Positions 30,077-44,800 of a stretch of DNA of 64,000 nucleotides are shown piece after piece; the first letter of the stretch is position 1, and each line of letters starts with the position of its first letter. The DNA is from Gnetum montanum (lineage: Eukaryota > Streptophyta > Gnetopsida > Gnetales > Gnetaceae): positions 228,618 to 292,617 of the forward strand of contig MNCI01023583.1 of the NCBI GenBank assembly GCA_015680685.1. Reading direction: 5' to 3'. The position numbers were made by a program, and so were the translations under genes. The notes beneath the pieces were generated by a model. It was given only the letters and a program-made list of their open reading frames with translations. It searched no databases and was not told the origin of the DNA.

Positions 30077-33000
30077 TTTTGTTCTTTCTTAATTTCAGGT
30101 TTTGAGTCTCCATGTTCACTTCTTATTATCAGTGTATGTTCATGGTTTAGAATACCCTTTTTATGAGTTCTCAATTTGGCTCATTTTCTTGGGGTAAGAG
30201 TTGATAAGTGGGTTAGGTGTTTCCATGCATGTTTTGGATAGTTTCGTGTTCTCATTTCTTAACCACTGGGTGCCTTTTGGTTTAGTGGCCATTGTTTCTT
30301 TTTGTATACACACTTGTTTTTGACATTTGTTGTGGACTAGTGTAAGGATCATGTTGACATTTGGAACTTTCAGTCCACAACTACACCCTTCTTCTTTGTA
30401 AGTAATGCATGAAATTCTTTGCGTCTCTATGGTTCCATACTCATGTTCCTTGGAAATTTCCAAGGATAAATCTCTCATTCCTAACTTAGCATCAATGGTG
30501 CTAAGCTATGCTCTTCCCATAATGATTTGAAAGTCCCTATTATCATTTTTCACATTAACCACTAGAAAATATATTAGATAAGACCACCCATTGATAATGG
30601 TCACCACATCTTCTACCCATCCCAAAGGAATGATAATTGATTGATTTGCAAGCTCTGGTCTTATGTTGCACTTCTTTAATGGCCATAAATTCCAAGCCTT
30701 ATACATGTCTTGAAAAATGAAATTCACTCCTAACCCGGAATCTAGTAGAGCTTTACATGGTGTGTTTCCGGAAATTTGCAAATAAATCAAAAGATTTCTA
30801 AAATCTATTCTTTTCTTAGAAAGAGTTCCTACTTTTATCCAATTTGATACTATATCAGTTAGCATGATAGTTGTAAGTTTTTGAATTGATTGTTGCAAAA
30901 GCATGGTGATTGTAGGAGGATTTGTCATGGGAGGAACTTGATTAGATAAAATCCTTGCTCTACCAACCTTTTTTGGACTTATCTGACAAAATGATGTTTC
31001 TTAGATTTACCTTTAGTGTTCCTAGTATGATCCTCTCTATATAATTACTACCTTAGTAGCACTTTTCTGTTGTGATTGTGATGGTAGTTGTCCTTGCATG
31101 ATTGGTGGTGATATTGGTAGTAATGTGTTGGAAGTTTGGAATGAGGAACTAGCTACTAGTTGGGGTGTGTAAGAATTGTTATCCATGCGTGAGGTAGTGG
31201 GTCTATGATACTCTGCTGGATAGTAGGGAGAGGAAGCATGGATGGAAGTATTTCCAAGAGAGATTGAACATTGGACATAGTATCCATAGGAATTAGGTTG
31301 CCTGTATCGATACTATTGCCTTGGTGGTGGCATTTCCCATGCTTGGGGTTGTTGCTATTACTGCTTGTATTGTTCTTGCAATTGAGGATAAACCCTGCTT
31401 GGATACTCTGATTACTGGTAGAGCTGTCTAAAATTACCTTGCAAATAAGATAATAATCTGGATATCTATTTCTTAACAAACTTAAGATTGAGTGTGTACG
31501 CCCTAAACTCTTGTAAGTGGACCATAACAGGGCAACATCCTTTAGGATGCTCATATTAGCACACTTTACACCCTTCATCATCATATTAGGATGCTGAATT
31601 GGAGTCCATAACTTCCTCTACTGTAGCAACCTTTCCTTTATGCTTGTAGTTTTCACATCCATTGTCCCTTCTCTTCTTCTTGTCTTTACTTTTATTTAGG
31701 GTTTGTTCAGTCTTTTCTTTTACTATCTTCAATGTAGTCACAAACTTTTCATCTACTAAATCGCACATTTTTGTTACCTTTATGGCAATATCATTGATTG
31801 ATTTCTAGATCGGTAGAGTCTTTCGCTAGATTATATATTCTAAAGTTTCTTCTTCTTGTGATTCACATATTCTTACATTTCTTTTCCTTATTGTTGGATC
31901 TCTATTATATTCTTCAGTTCATTCTCTTTTCCTTAGCTCACCTTTCTCTTTTGCCACTTGATCTATGAGTCTTTGGATCTGATGAGCTATCATTTCAGAT
32001 AACCTACCTCGGGCATATACCCAAAGGATCTCTCTATTGTCTTGTTTCTTAGCCCATCGATGATGTGTTGGAGTTGTTCCCTTTGATAAAATTTGTGGCC
32101 TTAGCACCTATGTAATAAGGAATAGTGTTTGCCTATTACTATATCAAGGGATTCATGTGCCCCTTATTTCCATCATTGGATCTATTTTCTCAAATTACAC
32201 ACTCTAGAGTAAGTTTGATACTTCTTGTTGAAAAATTCTAGCATTGTACTCCATCTTTGAATTGATTCCGATTCTAAGGATCTGTACCAGCTTTCTGCTT
32301 CCTTTATGAGTGTTCTAGGAAACAACTTCAACTTTTTCCACTGATTTTCTATATTTTGTAGGGTGCAGGCATCATGGAATATTTCCAGATGATGTTTTGC
32401 ATTAGCATTGTATTCACCTTCAAATTTTGGAATGTTATTCATGTCTAGTCGCTTGATGTCAATGTCCCTTACATGCTTGGTCGAAATGTAAACAGCTGTC
32501 GTGATGTTAATCATGTTTCAAGTGGCCAGTAGGGGTTCTTCGTACTCTTTATATTCTTAGGCTCTATTGTAGTGATGACCTCCCCTCCCCCAGATGCTGC
32601 TAATGCTCTCTTTTCTCATGTTTGATCCTTTCTCTTCTTTCATCATAGTTTCCTTCCTTCATTAGGATGTCTCCTTCAAATTGCATGTCTCTCATGGTTT
32701 CTTCTTCTTCTCTTATTATGATCTCGTAGTCTCTGTCCTCTCTTGTCAAAATCCATAGATGAATGCAAGGAAGAAGATGAAGGAGCTGGAGAACAATTCG
32801 AGTTGGTTCTCCTTCTGTGACTCCTTGAAATATCTCTTTTAGATTCATTGGAGGTTTTAGTCCCTTTTCCCCTAAGTCTAGAGTCCTCCTTATTTCTTCC
32901 AAAGGTCTATGCAAGAGCTAAATGTATTTTTATTTTAACGAGATCTTCAATGTGAATTATTGGTGTTTGGGAATGAGACCCATGAGTTTGGTAGAATTTC

Positions 33001-33563
33001 TTGGTTTGGAGTATAACATCTTCTTTTTCTTCCAAGATAATTGTTTGAGATGCCTTCTTTTTCTTGTCATGTTTGTATCTTGCCTCCATGATAGCATCCC
33101 TTCTTGCTTGAGCCTCTATTAGCTAATATGGCCTTGTCATGTCCTTTGTGACTTGATAACCTTCTTGTGCATGGCCTAGATTAGACCTCAAGAGGGCTGC
33201 TTGAAGCATTAATGGTGCTGACCATTCAAGTGGCAAGACAATGTTGCCCTCTAAATCTCTCCATTTGAGCTATACATCCTAGTGGAAAATAAATGTAAAG
33301 TCAATATAACAAGGATCAATGTAAGCATTTGAAATTCTAGTTTGCATCGGTGCAGTCTAATCTTCTTCATTATATTCCCTGTCATGACTTTCGTTAAGGG
33401 TGATAGTAGGTGGAGATTTTACTTTAGTGGTAGAAGCCATTTTAGTTTACTTTGACACTTAAGCATGTGTATATTATGAAAAATTGTCAAGTGTGAAATA
33501 GTACTTTATGATTCTTGATGCAAGAAACTATATAAAATCAACTAACAAGCAAACATTGACACA

Positions 33564-33581
33564 TCGCAAGCAATGATGCCA
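33564..33581 (-). other. primer-binding site, tRNA-Asp type (unit B)
   Basis: Minus strand TGGCATCATTGCTTGCGA, the counterpart of the unit A site. The adjoining LTR terminus on the + strand is TGATGAGCGG, whose reverse complement ends CATCA like the other LTR ends in this window. Confidence 0.65.
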
Positions 33582-33582
33582 A

Positions 33583-34330
33583 TGATGAGCGGTTGGGTAT
33601 TCCAACAGTCAACTATACAAGTTACAAGTGTTCATGCATGACCAGATCATAATCTGTAGATGGACAATATAGAAGTAAAAATTATGCTAAGTGAATTGCT
33701 ACAATGATGAAAAAAAATCTTGATTTTTATTGTTGTTCATGAATTGTATCCAAGAACAATTGACTTGAATAAAGACTCCGTACAATTGTAGTTCACCACA
33801 CTATGGGCATTCACTTTAACTCTAACTAAGTTGCAAAAACAAATAACAAAAATTTTGTTAAGCATTGGGCAAAAGTTGTTTCAACACGATGATGGGTTAG
33901 TTTTTATAGGTATGACCATGGCCCACTACATTACATCTACAATGATGTATGCAAAACTACGATATCGTAGTCTATTGACAAAAAAGGTTTTATCAATGAA
34001 TTATTCACCAACCCAAAAAACAAGGTTTGCTGCTTACCAACTTCAAGGAGTAGCAAGTCAATGATGGAATCATTTGTTGGATGTAAAGGGCTAGAATGTT
34101 AAAACAATTCCATGGGATATTTTCAAATGGATGTTTGGTAACCATTTTGCAATCTGATCTTTTCCTTTTCAAATAAGGTGCACATTCACATTAGGCAGTT
34201 ACAATGAGGTGTTAGCCTAACAGTACAAGTCTTGACCTGGCAACCCTAAGTCACAAATTTGATTCTACTAAGGAACACTAAGTTATAAAGTTCTATAAAT
34301 CTTGGGGTGTACTAAATTTCAATTATTTCG
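33583..34330 (-). repeat. LTR of the minus-strand gag-pro element (unit B), far edge uncertain
   Basis: The duplicate of the unit A LTR, beginning TGATGAGCGG on the + strand. The TATA-box region is altered here (TTTTTATAGG near 33,900). The U3 edge is not resolved. Confidence 0.45.
34200..34320 (+). repeat. possible tRNA-related SINE remnant (unit B)
   Basis: The counterpart of the 6,170-6,290 remnant, with the same A-box-like and B-box-like strings and only a few substitutions. No target duplication was found. Confidence 0.3.
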
Positions 34331-35735
34331 AATTCCAACACCCCCCACATTGCATTTTCAATTTTTCATAGCTCTTATATCCCCTAATAGGAATCCCAAA
34401 TGACATAATGATATCCTTTTCATTATGCACCTACTTGACATACAAAGAACCCCTTGGATGAAACCCAAATAATATGATTCACTCCAAATCCCTATTACGT
34501 CAAGCCTAAACTTACATTGGAGTCTATCCTGAAAGAAAATCCAATTAAGTGTTCACATAAGAGATTAAAATAATGCAACTCCTCATAAAAAACCTTTGAG
34601 CCACCTAATTCTTCTCTAAACATATTATTACTAACATACAAGATTTAGTTCTCTTTTCTTTTCTTTTCCTGTTTTTTTTTTTTTTCTCTGTGGGCCCCCT
34701 ATCCTATCCAAAAACAATCTCTTTTCTATCATATCAAAAAACCCCCTTTGACATAGACTATAAAGAAGGATCTTACTTATTATTTGTTGTAAATATTTCT
34801 CTCGAAATAAATGGTACATTTTCCCTTAGTTTTAATCGTTCTCTTCCACCTAGTATATATCTTTCTTTTACATGCACCTTCAATTGATAGGATTACATTT
34901 TCTACCATTCTTCTATTGATCTATTCATGAAACCATGTTTCTTTTTTTGTTTTGGTGTGATTTTTGATTTTCTCTTTCTTTTTTCTTTGTCTTTTTGCTA
35001 CATTTAATTTACTAATTGCTTTCTCTTAGCTTTAGCATTACTTTCACTACTAGGATGTTTTGTTGATACAAGCAAAAAAAATCCTTATATGATTTAGCGA
35101 TACATCTTCATTAGTTTGTGACCATGAACAATGTTGCACTATCTTCTATTACATTAATGATATTAGGAAAGGAAACCGGATATTCCATACTTCTTGTGAG
35201 TTGGTCACATCAATTTTCATCACAACATTAATCATAATATAAAATACTTGTTACTTTTCACCCAAACTTGCTTGTTTCTTAAAATCTAGTCAATTACCTT
35301 GCAACATAAAAAAATAGTCAATTAAATAACCATTACACTAAGAAGAGTTTCTTTTCTAAATTAGGCATTTAACGTATCATTAGCTCACGTATTGTTATTT
35401 TACACGTCATTTGTAAAGATAATACAATTATCTTTGAAAGTATTATCTTAAAAAAGTATTTAATCACCTGATTTAAATAGTTATGGTTTCAATATAGGTG
35501 ACACATCAAAGTCTTATTCAATCTATTACTTACATACAATCTTTATAAACAAGATAAGTCGTTGATCCTAAATCCACAAAGAGGCATTCTGGTTCACATG
35601 CAATTCAATACTTCCATCATTCTTGCATGTAGGGTTCTATATAAAACATGCTCTTATCGATAAAGTTTGAAAGTCAACCTGTCGACCTGTTTTAATTCAG
35701 CCTGAATTTCCATATACACGCAGAATAAAAATATG

Positions 35736-35861
35736 CTACTCAATCAAAATGCATCTTATAGGTGAACCCTCTGAACGCAATAATCTCAGAGGCAAACAGT
35801 GTAGAGAATAAATTCCATTATCAACAACATCGAGGTTCAAGCCTTCAACAGGAATAACTTC
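35736..35861 (-). CDS. cyclase-like gene copy B, exon 6 (terminal)
   Basis: This 126-nt exon encodes [28 protein letters not shown] and [12 protein letters not shown], then the stop TAG. The acceptor is GTATTCAG. Confidence 0.93.
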   Translation of the reverse strand, partial: EVIPVEGLNLDVVDNGIYSLHCLPLRLLRSEGSPIRCILIE

Positions 35862-38800
35862 CTGAATACAAAGCAAGAAATTAAGATCGTTATGCCCAGA
35901 GCACTTTACAGCGAATAATCTGAAACATCTAAATTTGGAGAAAAGCACAAGAGAATATTCCTATCAAATGTAACAAGTTTGATCACTAAAAGGATCACAT
36001 ATTTGTGTGAGAGAGATAAACTGTACTGTAATAAACTACAATTGAATACGAAAATAATTTTCAGCTTAGATTGAAGAAATGCTTTAGTCATTCGTAGGCT
36101 TTCATTATAAATATTTAAAAGTCCAGTGACAGTGTCTGCAATGATGGTAATGGAAAACGCAGCTAGGAGGTCATCATGAACTTGTAATAAAAATAAAACA
36201 AAATGGATTGTTGTTTCAAGTTTTAATTGACATCCTACATAGTTATTTTTTTCAATTTTGAGAACTACAAAAGAGCTTGTCATTTATGGAATTCAACATA
36301 AATAGAAGTACTTAAAAAACAGGAGATAATGAAAAATTACTGTACGAATATTTTTAGCATCCTGCGAATATATAATGCAGACTAAATTATATACATAACA
36401 GCAGTATACGTCAACAACATGCAACTCCTGATATACAACTAAAATACTAGCAAAGGCAATAAACGCATGCTAATATCAAGCTTCTACAACTTGTTAGTTT
36501 ATTGCAATAACCCAGAATGTTACCTATCCTTATCTCACTCTTTGTTGCTTACATACACATGGTGATGCCCATGCACAGGATTTTGACATAGAATTTTTAT
36601 TAAAAGCTAGCTTTTCTTTTATTAATACAACAAATACAAGTGCGATCCCTCTACAAACATTTAATCCCTAGATTATGGTCAAGTCACTGCCAACACACAA
36701 ATAAGACAAATCCTACACACGATTACCCATGCACAAATGCAGACCTAATTTCCTATTGCCTAACAAACCATGCAACCATAAACGAATCAAAATGACAAAT
36801 ATATTTTATGGCAAACACGTAGGTAAACATTGATACATTTTATGTAATTGTGTTCCTAAGATGCAATGCACAATTGAATATGGAGTGTTCAGTGCAACCA
36901 ATTTGCTTTAGCAGAAGCATTTTCTCAAATTATGACTACTGCACAAAGAAAAAAGAAAGGAAGTTTGTCTCAAACTCTGAATCATCCAAACAAGTCTTGT
37001 TATAGCATGTGATATCAAGTCCATCATCAGTACATTATAAAAATAGATTCTACAATTTCAGAGACCGTATTCTCGTAAACAAGTTTATGCTTTCTATTAA
37101 ATATTTATATTTATTATATTACATGACAAATTCTAAGAAAAAGCAGGGAGCTCTAGTATGAAGAAAATGTTGCCATCAAGAATTGAAAGAACAAATGCAA
37201 TTTAAAATAGGATCAAGGCCTGGAACAGATGGATGATGGATGGACTCGGGTGGCCCAGAAGGGAAGGCCATCCCGGAGTCAAGGCCCAAGGGCCATGCAA
37301 AAGTTGCTTGTGGCCAATGGGGGAGCTAGGGCGACTCCAAAGTAGCCTAGGGTTGGTGGGGGACCTGGACAAAAAGAGGATGGATTGTCAGGGGCACCAC
37401 TCCAAGCTCCCATGGAATGGATAAGACTTTGGGGACCGAAGGCCCGGTGAAGGGTGGGGCTGTAGAGGAAGGGGAGGGAACAGCTTCACCACTCGAGCTT
37501 CTCCCTATTGGTAGTATTGAGAGTGGAGGGGGGTGTCAGGGGGATGATGCCCCTGGGTCACCCATTTTGGCTGGGGCCTCCTCCCCCAAGGGTCTTTGGG
37601 GAATTCGGGCAATGGTGGCTTACCCCACCTAGGGAACTAGGTAAACGTGCTCAAGGGCAACCCCATGCCTCCCATGTCAAATGTCGTGGGGGATAGATTG
37701 AAACCGGAGGGGGCTTTCGTTGTCTCCCCCAAGCCTGCCAAAGTTGGCAGACCTTCAAGCCTAGTTTCCCAAACGAAGAAGTCACATAAGGGGTCTAGCG
37801 GACCATCCAAGAGGTTTACAAAAAGTGCAACTTTGGTAAACCATGAGAATCCTCTCATGGAACTGTTGGGGGTTGGGTACCCCCTCTAAATGCAATACCT
37901 TTCAAGATTTGGTGTGCAAGGAGTACTGTGACATTGTATGTTTACAAGAAACAAAGATGCTGCCGAACAAAAGGCAATAGCTTAACTGGTAGGGGTGGAG
38001 GATGTTCTTGGTGGGATGTCAAAGACAAGCATGGGGTGTGGCGATTCTATCTTAGTGGTCGTTCGACATTGTGGACATTTCAGACTAGCGTATCTCCTTC
38101 CAACTCTCAATGGGAATTGTCATCACGAATTTCTATGGGCCTTGGCAATGCAAGGAAAGGCTTTGCGAGCTACAAAGGATAGCTACACTGGTGGCTGACA
38201 AACAGCAATGGGTGTTGGTTAGGGCCTTCAACCAACAGTTGTTTGCCTGGGAGAAGTCAAACGGGGGATTGCACAAGCCACTGGGGGCTTAGTCATTTCT
38301 TTAGTTCCTGGACATGCATGGGCTAGTGGATTTGGAAATCAGGGGGGTGTCAATTTATGTGGTGTATTGGATGCAAAGGGGCAATTTAGGTGTTGACCAG
38401 GATTGATCAGGTTTGGGTAGAGTCAACTCTACTTCTACATAGGGGCGTGATAGTTCAAGGTTTGGCACGGGTGGCTTCGAACCATTGGCCACTGTTACAC
38501 ATGGTGGGGCCCCAGCACCAAGGAGGACCATCAATTTTTCAGTTCAAACGATATTAGGTGCACAAACCTTAGTTGTAGCCGATCATGGAGGATATCTAGC
38601 AAGGTTACAATAGGACTTCTAAGCCCCAAGAATTTTTGAAATGAGGATTAACTATGGTCAAGCACAGCATTAGACAAATGTAAGTGGATGATAAATATTT
38701 GTTTCAAGTGTGTTGGGGGGAGTTGCTCAAACGTTTGACGATGGCCCAAGTGAGGCAAGAACAAAGGGATCACCAGGGGGATGCAGAGGCGGAGGTGCTT

Positions 38801-41800
38801 CTAAAGCTTCACGCTCTAGAGGCAAGGAGGAGAACTATTGGCGGCAACAGAGCAGGAGGACCTGGCTAAGGGAGGGAGACCGTAATTCCCATTTCTTTTT
38901 TGCCGCAGCATGCTTGGCATGACAATCCAAAAGCATTAAGTGCCTCATGGTGAATGCCTCTCAGGTGGAGGGGCAAGAAAAGGTGGCAAGGGCATTACTA
39001 GATTTTTGGTCAAATATCTAGCAACACCAACAAGTTTCACCAATCATTCAAATTGAAAAAAATTTAAATGGGGCAGATAATGGACATTTGTTGGCCCCAT
39101 TCACATAGGCAAAATTAAGGCTAGCATTGGCTTTGATGAAAGGGGGTTGGGGCCCAAGGCCAGACAGGTGGCCAGTAGAGTTTTTCCAAGCATTTATTGA
39201 TGTCCTTGAGGACAACTTCTTGGATGCTTTTAATGCTATGCTACGATGGGGATGGTTAGACAGGAAATTAACTGTGCTCAAGTGGTGCTTATTCCTAAGA
39301 CAACCAACCCGTCCTAGCCCGTGGATTTTTGGCCTATTGGCATTTTTAACACGCTAATGTGGCTCTTCTTGAAGTTGCTAGTGACTCGTCTAGGGTTGTT
39401 GATGCCATGTCTAGTGGGGGTGTAGCAGGTGGGTTTTGTCAAGGGCAAGCACATACAAGACCAGATCATTTTGGTGCAAGAAGTCGTTCACTTGCTCCGG
39501 GTGAGTAAGTTTCCGAGGATGTGCTTGAAGCTGGACATAACCAAAGCATATGATACAATTGCTTGGGACACTCTTTGGGAGGTTATGCTTCGCAAAAGTT
39601 TCCACCAGCACTTCGTCAATCTATGTATTGACATTCAGAGGTCGGGGGCTTTTTCCCTAGATTTGAAAGGGCAAACTGTGGGGTTTTGAGACCACTAGGA
39701 CGGGACTTCAACAGGGGGACCCTTTGTCTCCGTTCTTGTTCATTCTAGTAATTGATACGATGCGAGCTTTCTATGAAGCTAAGGGGATGACAAGGTTGGA
39801 CGTCAATGGGATGTAGTGCATGGTGGAACATTATGCAAATGACACCATTCTATTTTCACGGGCCACCATGCCACAAGCACATGTGATTAATAGAGCCCTC
39901 CACCGCATGGGGGAGGAGATCGGGCTCCAAATAGATCTAGGTAAGTCGGTTGTTCACCTATTAAATACTAAGATGGGGATATGGGGAAGAATCATCCAAG
40001 TGCTGGGGGTGTTGCCCAGTTCAACGGTAGATAAGTATTTGGGGCTCCCATTGTTTGATTGGCATCGCTATAGAGTTTGGGGGGGATTGCTACAACGTAT
40101 ATAGGAAAGGGTTTCCCATTGGACAACTAGATTCTTGTCCCAGGCTAGTAGGGTGCTAAGGGCTAGGGCAGTATTGTCGACCATTGCACAATTTGCAACT
40201 AGCACGACTTTTCCCCCAGCTAGGATAATTGACCAAGTGGATTGACTAATTCGCGATTTTACGTGGTTGGGCGGTAAGGGGGGGTAACTACCTACATTTG
40301 GTGGCATGGGACAAGGTGGCAAGGCCTAAAGATGCAAGGGGTCTAGGCATTCTAAGATTCCAGGATATTCTGGTGATGGGGCATCAAGCCCTTTTGAGTT
40401 AGTTGATGTCATAGGATTTGACTCTTGCACAGTGGGTTATTCTCTTGCAACACAAGTACACACCTTGGGAAGCGGGAGGGAATGTTTCAAAAATTTGGCA
40501 GGCGATTTGTGGGCACATGTGGATGCTAACGACAACAAAATCATTAAATGCCCTGCTTAAACAATTGATTCAAGATAGATTTCCTCCAACTAGGGGGTGG
40601 CGACACATGTGGAAGAGGCATATGCCCGAGAAGATTAAAACATTTCTTTGGTTATTGTGCCATGATGCAATTTCTATATGATGGTAACTACAATGATGCG
40701 GCATGCAAATCGAGGACACGTGTCCCCTCTGCATGGCAGGGGTCGAAACGACGATGCACTTTGCTCAAGAATGCATTTTTACCCAACAAGTGTGGAGAGC
40801 GGCCAACTTGTTGACTAGAACAACGCTCAACGGGGAGTCTTTGGCTACTACCATCTTGTGGAGATTGTGGCACGTGCATAATTTTTGGGTGTTTCCAGGG
40901 GTGCAACTGTTGTTACTAGCGCAAATTGCTACACAAGGTGTGCATCTGTGGAAGAAGGCTTTGTCCACAACGAGGGTGACACCAACCATTGAACCCCCGT
41001 GTAATGAATTCCAAAGGACCACGATGTTGTGGCATCTTGTGACGTAGGCTAGGTGGGCTGAGCTACTCCCCTGATTGCAAGGGAACACTAACTTGGAGGA
41101 TGGGCCTTTCTTCACCAATTGGGCGATGGATTTGATGGTTTTTCGCAGCACTCACATCAAACTTACGGAGGCTACCATTGTGCAATTGCTTCAAGTGTCG
41201 GCGGCAAGGAAGGAGGTCCCTCTACGCAGTCGTGGTCTACAGGATGCCAAAGGTTTTTTCCCCAAGGCTGTCCCTAAAATGGGGAGTGGGCAAGTGCCGA
41301 AGAAGGCTCTAGAGCTGCTTCGACAGGAGGCGGTGGTCCTCGTGGACAAATTCTTTGTCCATTCTGGGAATGCTTGGAAATTGCTAGGGGTCCATTTTAC
41401 TCTGATGAGCTACTTGCATCCGGCGTGTAGGGCTAATATGTCGTGTTTCTTTTTGGCCGTGCTACAGAGGCAGCAGTCTGGGTGCCATTCCGGTCTCATT
41501 TTGGAGCTATGGAGAGCTGTAGAGGGTGCTGCTCATTTGGAGGGGGTGGGGCCCTTCGTCCGTGCAATTTATGACCGACAACTACATTGTGCACCGCTAA
41601 TTGTTCTAGAGTTTTCCTCTAGATCAAAGGGGTCTCAACATGAGGGGGGAAGTAGACCCCCAGAGGGGGTGTCAGGGGAGGAGGGAAGGAGGTACATGGT
41701 AAGGGGTTGGGGGTGTTTTCGGGAGTGAGGTGCCTAGGGTTTACGTTCAAGGAGGAGGTCCATCAACTACTATGCAAAAGGAGGAGGCTAACCAGGCACA

Positions 41801-44800
41801 TGGATGGTGGTCCCCACCTTAGGGAAGCTTGTTTGCTTTGAGGGTGAATCGGGGGTAGGCCACAAAGAGGCTAATGTGGGAGGAGTGGTGGCACCAAAGG
41901 GAGGAGGAGTTCCAACGGGAAAGGGAGTTGTGGGCCATGCAACAGGCTAAGGCCCTTCAGGCGACCATCAAAGAAGAAAGAATCCAATGGGATTTGACTG
42001 AGGCAACATTGCGGCTTGAATAGGAGGCAGAGCTCCAAGACAAAGTGAGGCAAGAGCTGGAGGATGAGGCCAAGCAATGGGAGGTGGCGAAAAGGGAGGC
42101 AACTAAGCACCGTGCCCAAGAAGAAGAGAAGAAGGCCCAGATCCAACATCAATTGCATAAGGCCCATGCTGACAAGGCACGCTCTTGGCTACAGGAGGGC
42201 AAATGCCCTTATGTTATCCTCAATATTGGTAGGAATGCCCTATGGTCAACCTTGCAATGGCTCATCCACAAACATGGGAGAGAATTCCACCTGACAAGCA
42301 AGGGAGCGAGGCGGTGACCTTTGTTGATACGGAACCACATGGGGATGTCTTGGATGCTATCCACAAGCAACAACGTGCCTATTGTCCTTGTACTCGACTG
42401 TCGTATCAGCTATAGTTGTGGGGGAGGGGGGGATGGTGCCTCCCCTGTCTTTGTTGTTTTATGTTGTTACTTTGATTGCACCGGTTGAGCTAGACTGTGA
42501 GTTTGTTGGGGGAGGGGGGTTCTAGGAAGTTTTTGGTGTAAGGGTGGCACTGGCCGGGGGGTGGGTGGGGGAGGGGGTGGGGGGTTTTGCCCATTGGCCC
42601 TCCCCATAGAGTTTTCTTGTTCAAGGGCCCTCTATGCACGGTGAGGAGGAGATATCCATTCCCCTATTTTGGGAGCTTGGTTTGTACATTCTGTAAATTG
42701 TTCTCACGTAATATAGCCCAATTTTTTCCCAAAAAAAAATATGATCAACCTAATGACAGATAGACTTGTACATGTCCAACAATTGAGCATGCACTAGCTT
42801 AACTCATATATATCATTTGACTAAGAGAATCTTTTTTCCATGAAAAATCAAATCTTAGGACTGGCTTTAAAAAAATGTGTATAATATAGGATGAAAAAGC
42901 ATGGGGAAGTATTATTTATCATTATTAAATTTCTAAAGTGTTGTGGATAAAATATAATTAAGTGCTACAAGATCATGCCCTTTCATATGATTGGTAGTTG
43001 ACCTCATGTCCAAAAATAAGCATTTTGTATTTACATGGTTAGGCATATTTTAGAAATGCTACAAATGTGATTGCATTAGATTTACTGGTCCACCCTAGGT
43101 AGTATTTTCTATAGGGCTCAACTGAACATTATCGGAACTTCATAGAATAGAAATGTTCAAAATCTACAATTAAATAAAATAATCTATGTATAAGTGTAAA
43201 AGATAACCTATGCAGCATGTCCTTCCTATAAATACCAAGCATGAAGTCATACACCCAAAAAAAATGTAATGGTGCTTGTTTGATTCCTAGAAGATTGATG
43301 AAACATAGACTTGATGAAATGCTACAAAATTGTATGCTTTAATGGATTTTGACCACAAATAACTAATCCCTACAAGTTGTGCTAGGTCTCGTGTCGTATA
43401 ACCTATGGTTCTAGATACAAAATCATTGAGATAGAACTCATTTTTCAAGTCAAAACCCTTCCTGTGTAAAAACATGAGAAATTCTTTTCTTGTTGTTGGA
43501 TAAGAAAGACTTCTATATTGATGAATTAACCAAATAGATTTCAAGTCATTAGATTTGGATCCAACTTTCTAGAAATACAAGTCAAAGTAATAAAAATAAT
43601 ATTTCTCCTACTAATAAAAATGTATCATCACAACTATTCATATGGTCCAGTAGATTATATGATGATGTAGTGTGTTCTTCTTGATTAAGCTCTCTTGTTA
43701 TCATATAAATGCAATTATTCTGTTTGAATTCATCAATGTTCCAGATCCATATAGAGTAAGGAGACATGATTTTTGTCACTGTCAAAGTTCAATATATTTG
43801 AAAGAAAGTTTCCTCATAGGTAAAGAATTAGTCCAGATTGATTTTTATCAAAGGAACATAAGACTTTAGACTAAGTAAAATTGAGGTATAATTTCTTTCA
43901 TACCATTGTATAAATTACCTAGACTAATGAAGAAGAATGTGACATCAATATATTAAATATTGTGGTGTTTAAGTTTTATTCATTTTATGTAAACAATCCT
44001 CATGGATCATCATTTGCAGTAATGGTAAGGTGCTTGTTTTTCAAGTTGGAAGACATGGGTTTGGGCCTAGGCAAAACTACTCAACGAGGTTAGGCTGTTA
44101 CTCATCCATTAACCCTCCTAGGACCCCCTGCTTGGCCAAATAAGCGTTGAGGCTTTGAACAATATTCCTTTAAACAATCCTCATAACTAAAAGACAAGAA
44201 TTCTTAAACCTAGAATTATGTCCTACTTTTGCTTAATATAGTTCAAATGATCTTTATAGTAGCATTAACACTTCTAAGTAGCATTTTTTTATCAAACTAA
44301 TATCCTCGAATCTACAATGGCCAAGTCACAAAAAAAAGATAATTCCATTTATACAAGAACAAACAAAACAACATATAAACTACCAACCACATTGCCCTTT
44401 TAAATAACTAAACAACATTGTTTCAATTATAATTTCTTCGAAATTTTGTAGCATCCCTCCAAAGAGCCAATGTAGTAACCCACACTGATGTTGGGCTTTG
44501 TGATCTCTATAGAAAATCTCTAAAATTTTGCTCTTGCTATACCACAAACCAAATAAACCATGGAAGTATTATCCACACATTACTTTGTTGTCCTCTATAA
44601 TGATGTTGTTGCCATGCCAATAAAAAATCATTCAAAAAATTAGCTGCAACTGTTGAACTAAGAGGACTACATCTAAACTCATTCCAAATTTCCTGAATAA
44701 ATGGGCAATTTATAAAAAGGTGATTAGCATTTTCTGTTTTTGAAGAATATAAGACACAACATGGGTTCTCCATAATATTCTTTTGTACAAGCCATTGACC

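Larger units (their letters stand above)
29855..33582 (-). mobile_element. Ty3/gypsy gag-protease derivative lacking RT and integrase (unit B)
   Basis: The duplicate of the unit A element. The primer site is at 33,564-33,581, the gag ATG at 33,440, protease at about 30,506-30,928, the post-protease segment to about 30,161, and the purine tract at 29,855-29,865. Here the protease frame is open for about 140 codons, with an active-site triplet Asp-Ser-Gly in LLDSGLGVN where unit A has LLDFG. It still has gag stops. A 46-bp foreign tract between Ns at 30,026-30,076 interrupts the left part and is probably an assembly error. Confidence 0.8.
37217..42739 (+). mobile_element. full-length-like LINE (L1 clade), unit B
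   Basis: The duplicate of the unit A LINE, with the same target duplications at 37,204-37,216 and 42,736-42,748. The endonuclease ATG is at 37,843 and RT spans about 39,150-40,500. The catalytic motif is YAND (39,832-39,843), so the second Asp is lost to Asn. zf-RVT lies near 40,725. The C-terminal extension is open for 217 codons (41,075-41,728), better kept than in unit A, followed by a coiled-coil frame at 41,871-42,317. By eye this is among the most divergent shared parts between the units. Confidence 0.93.
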
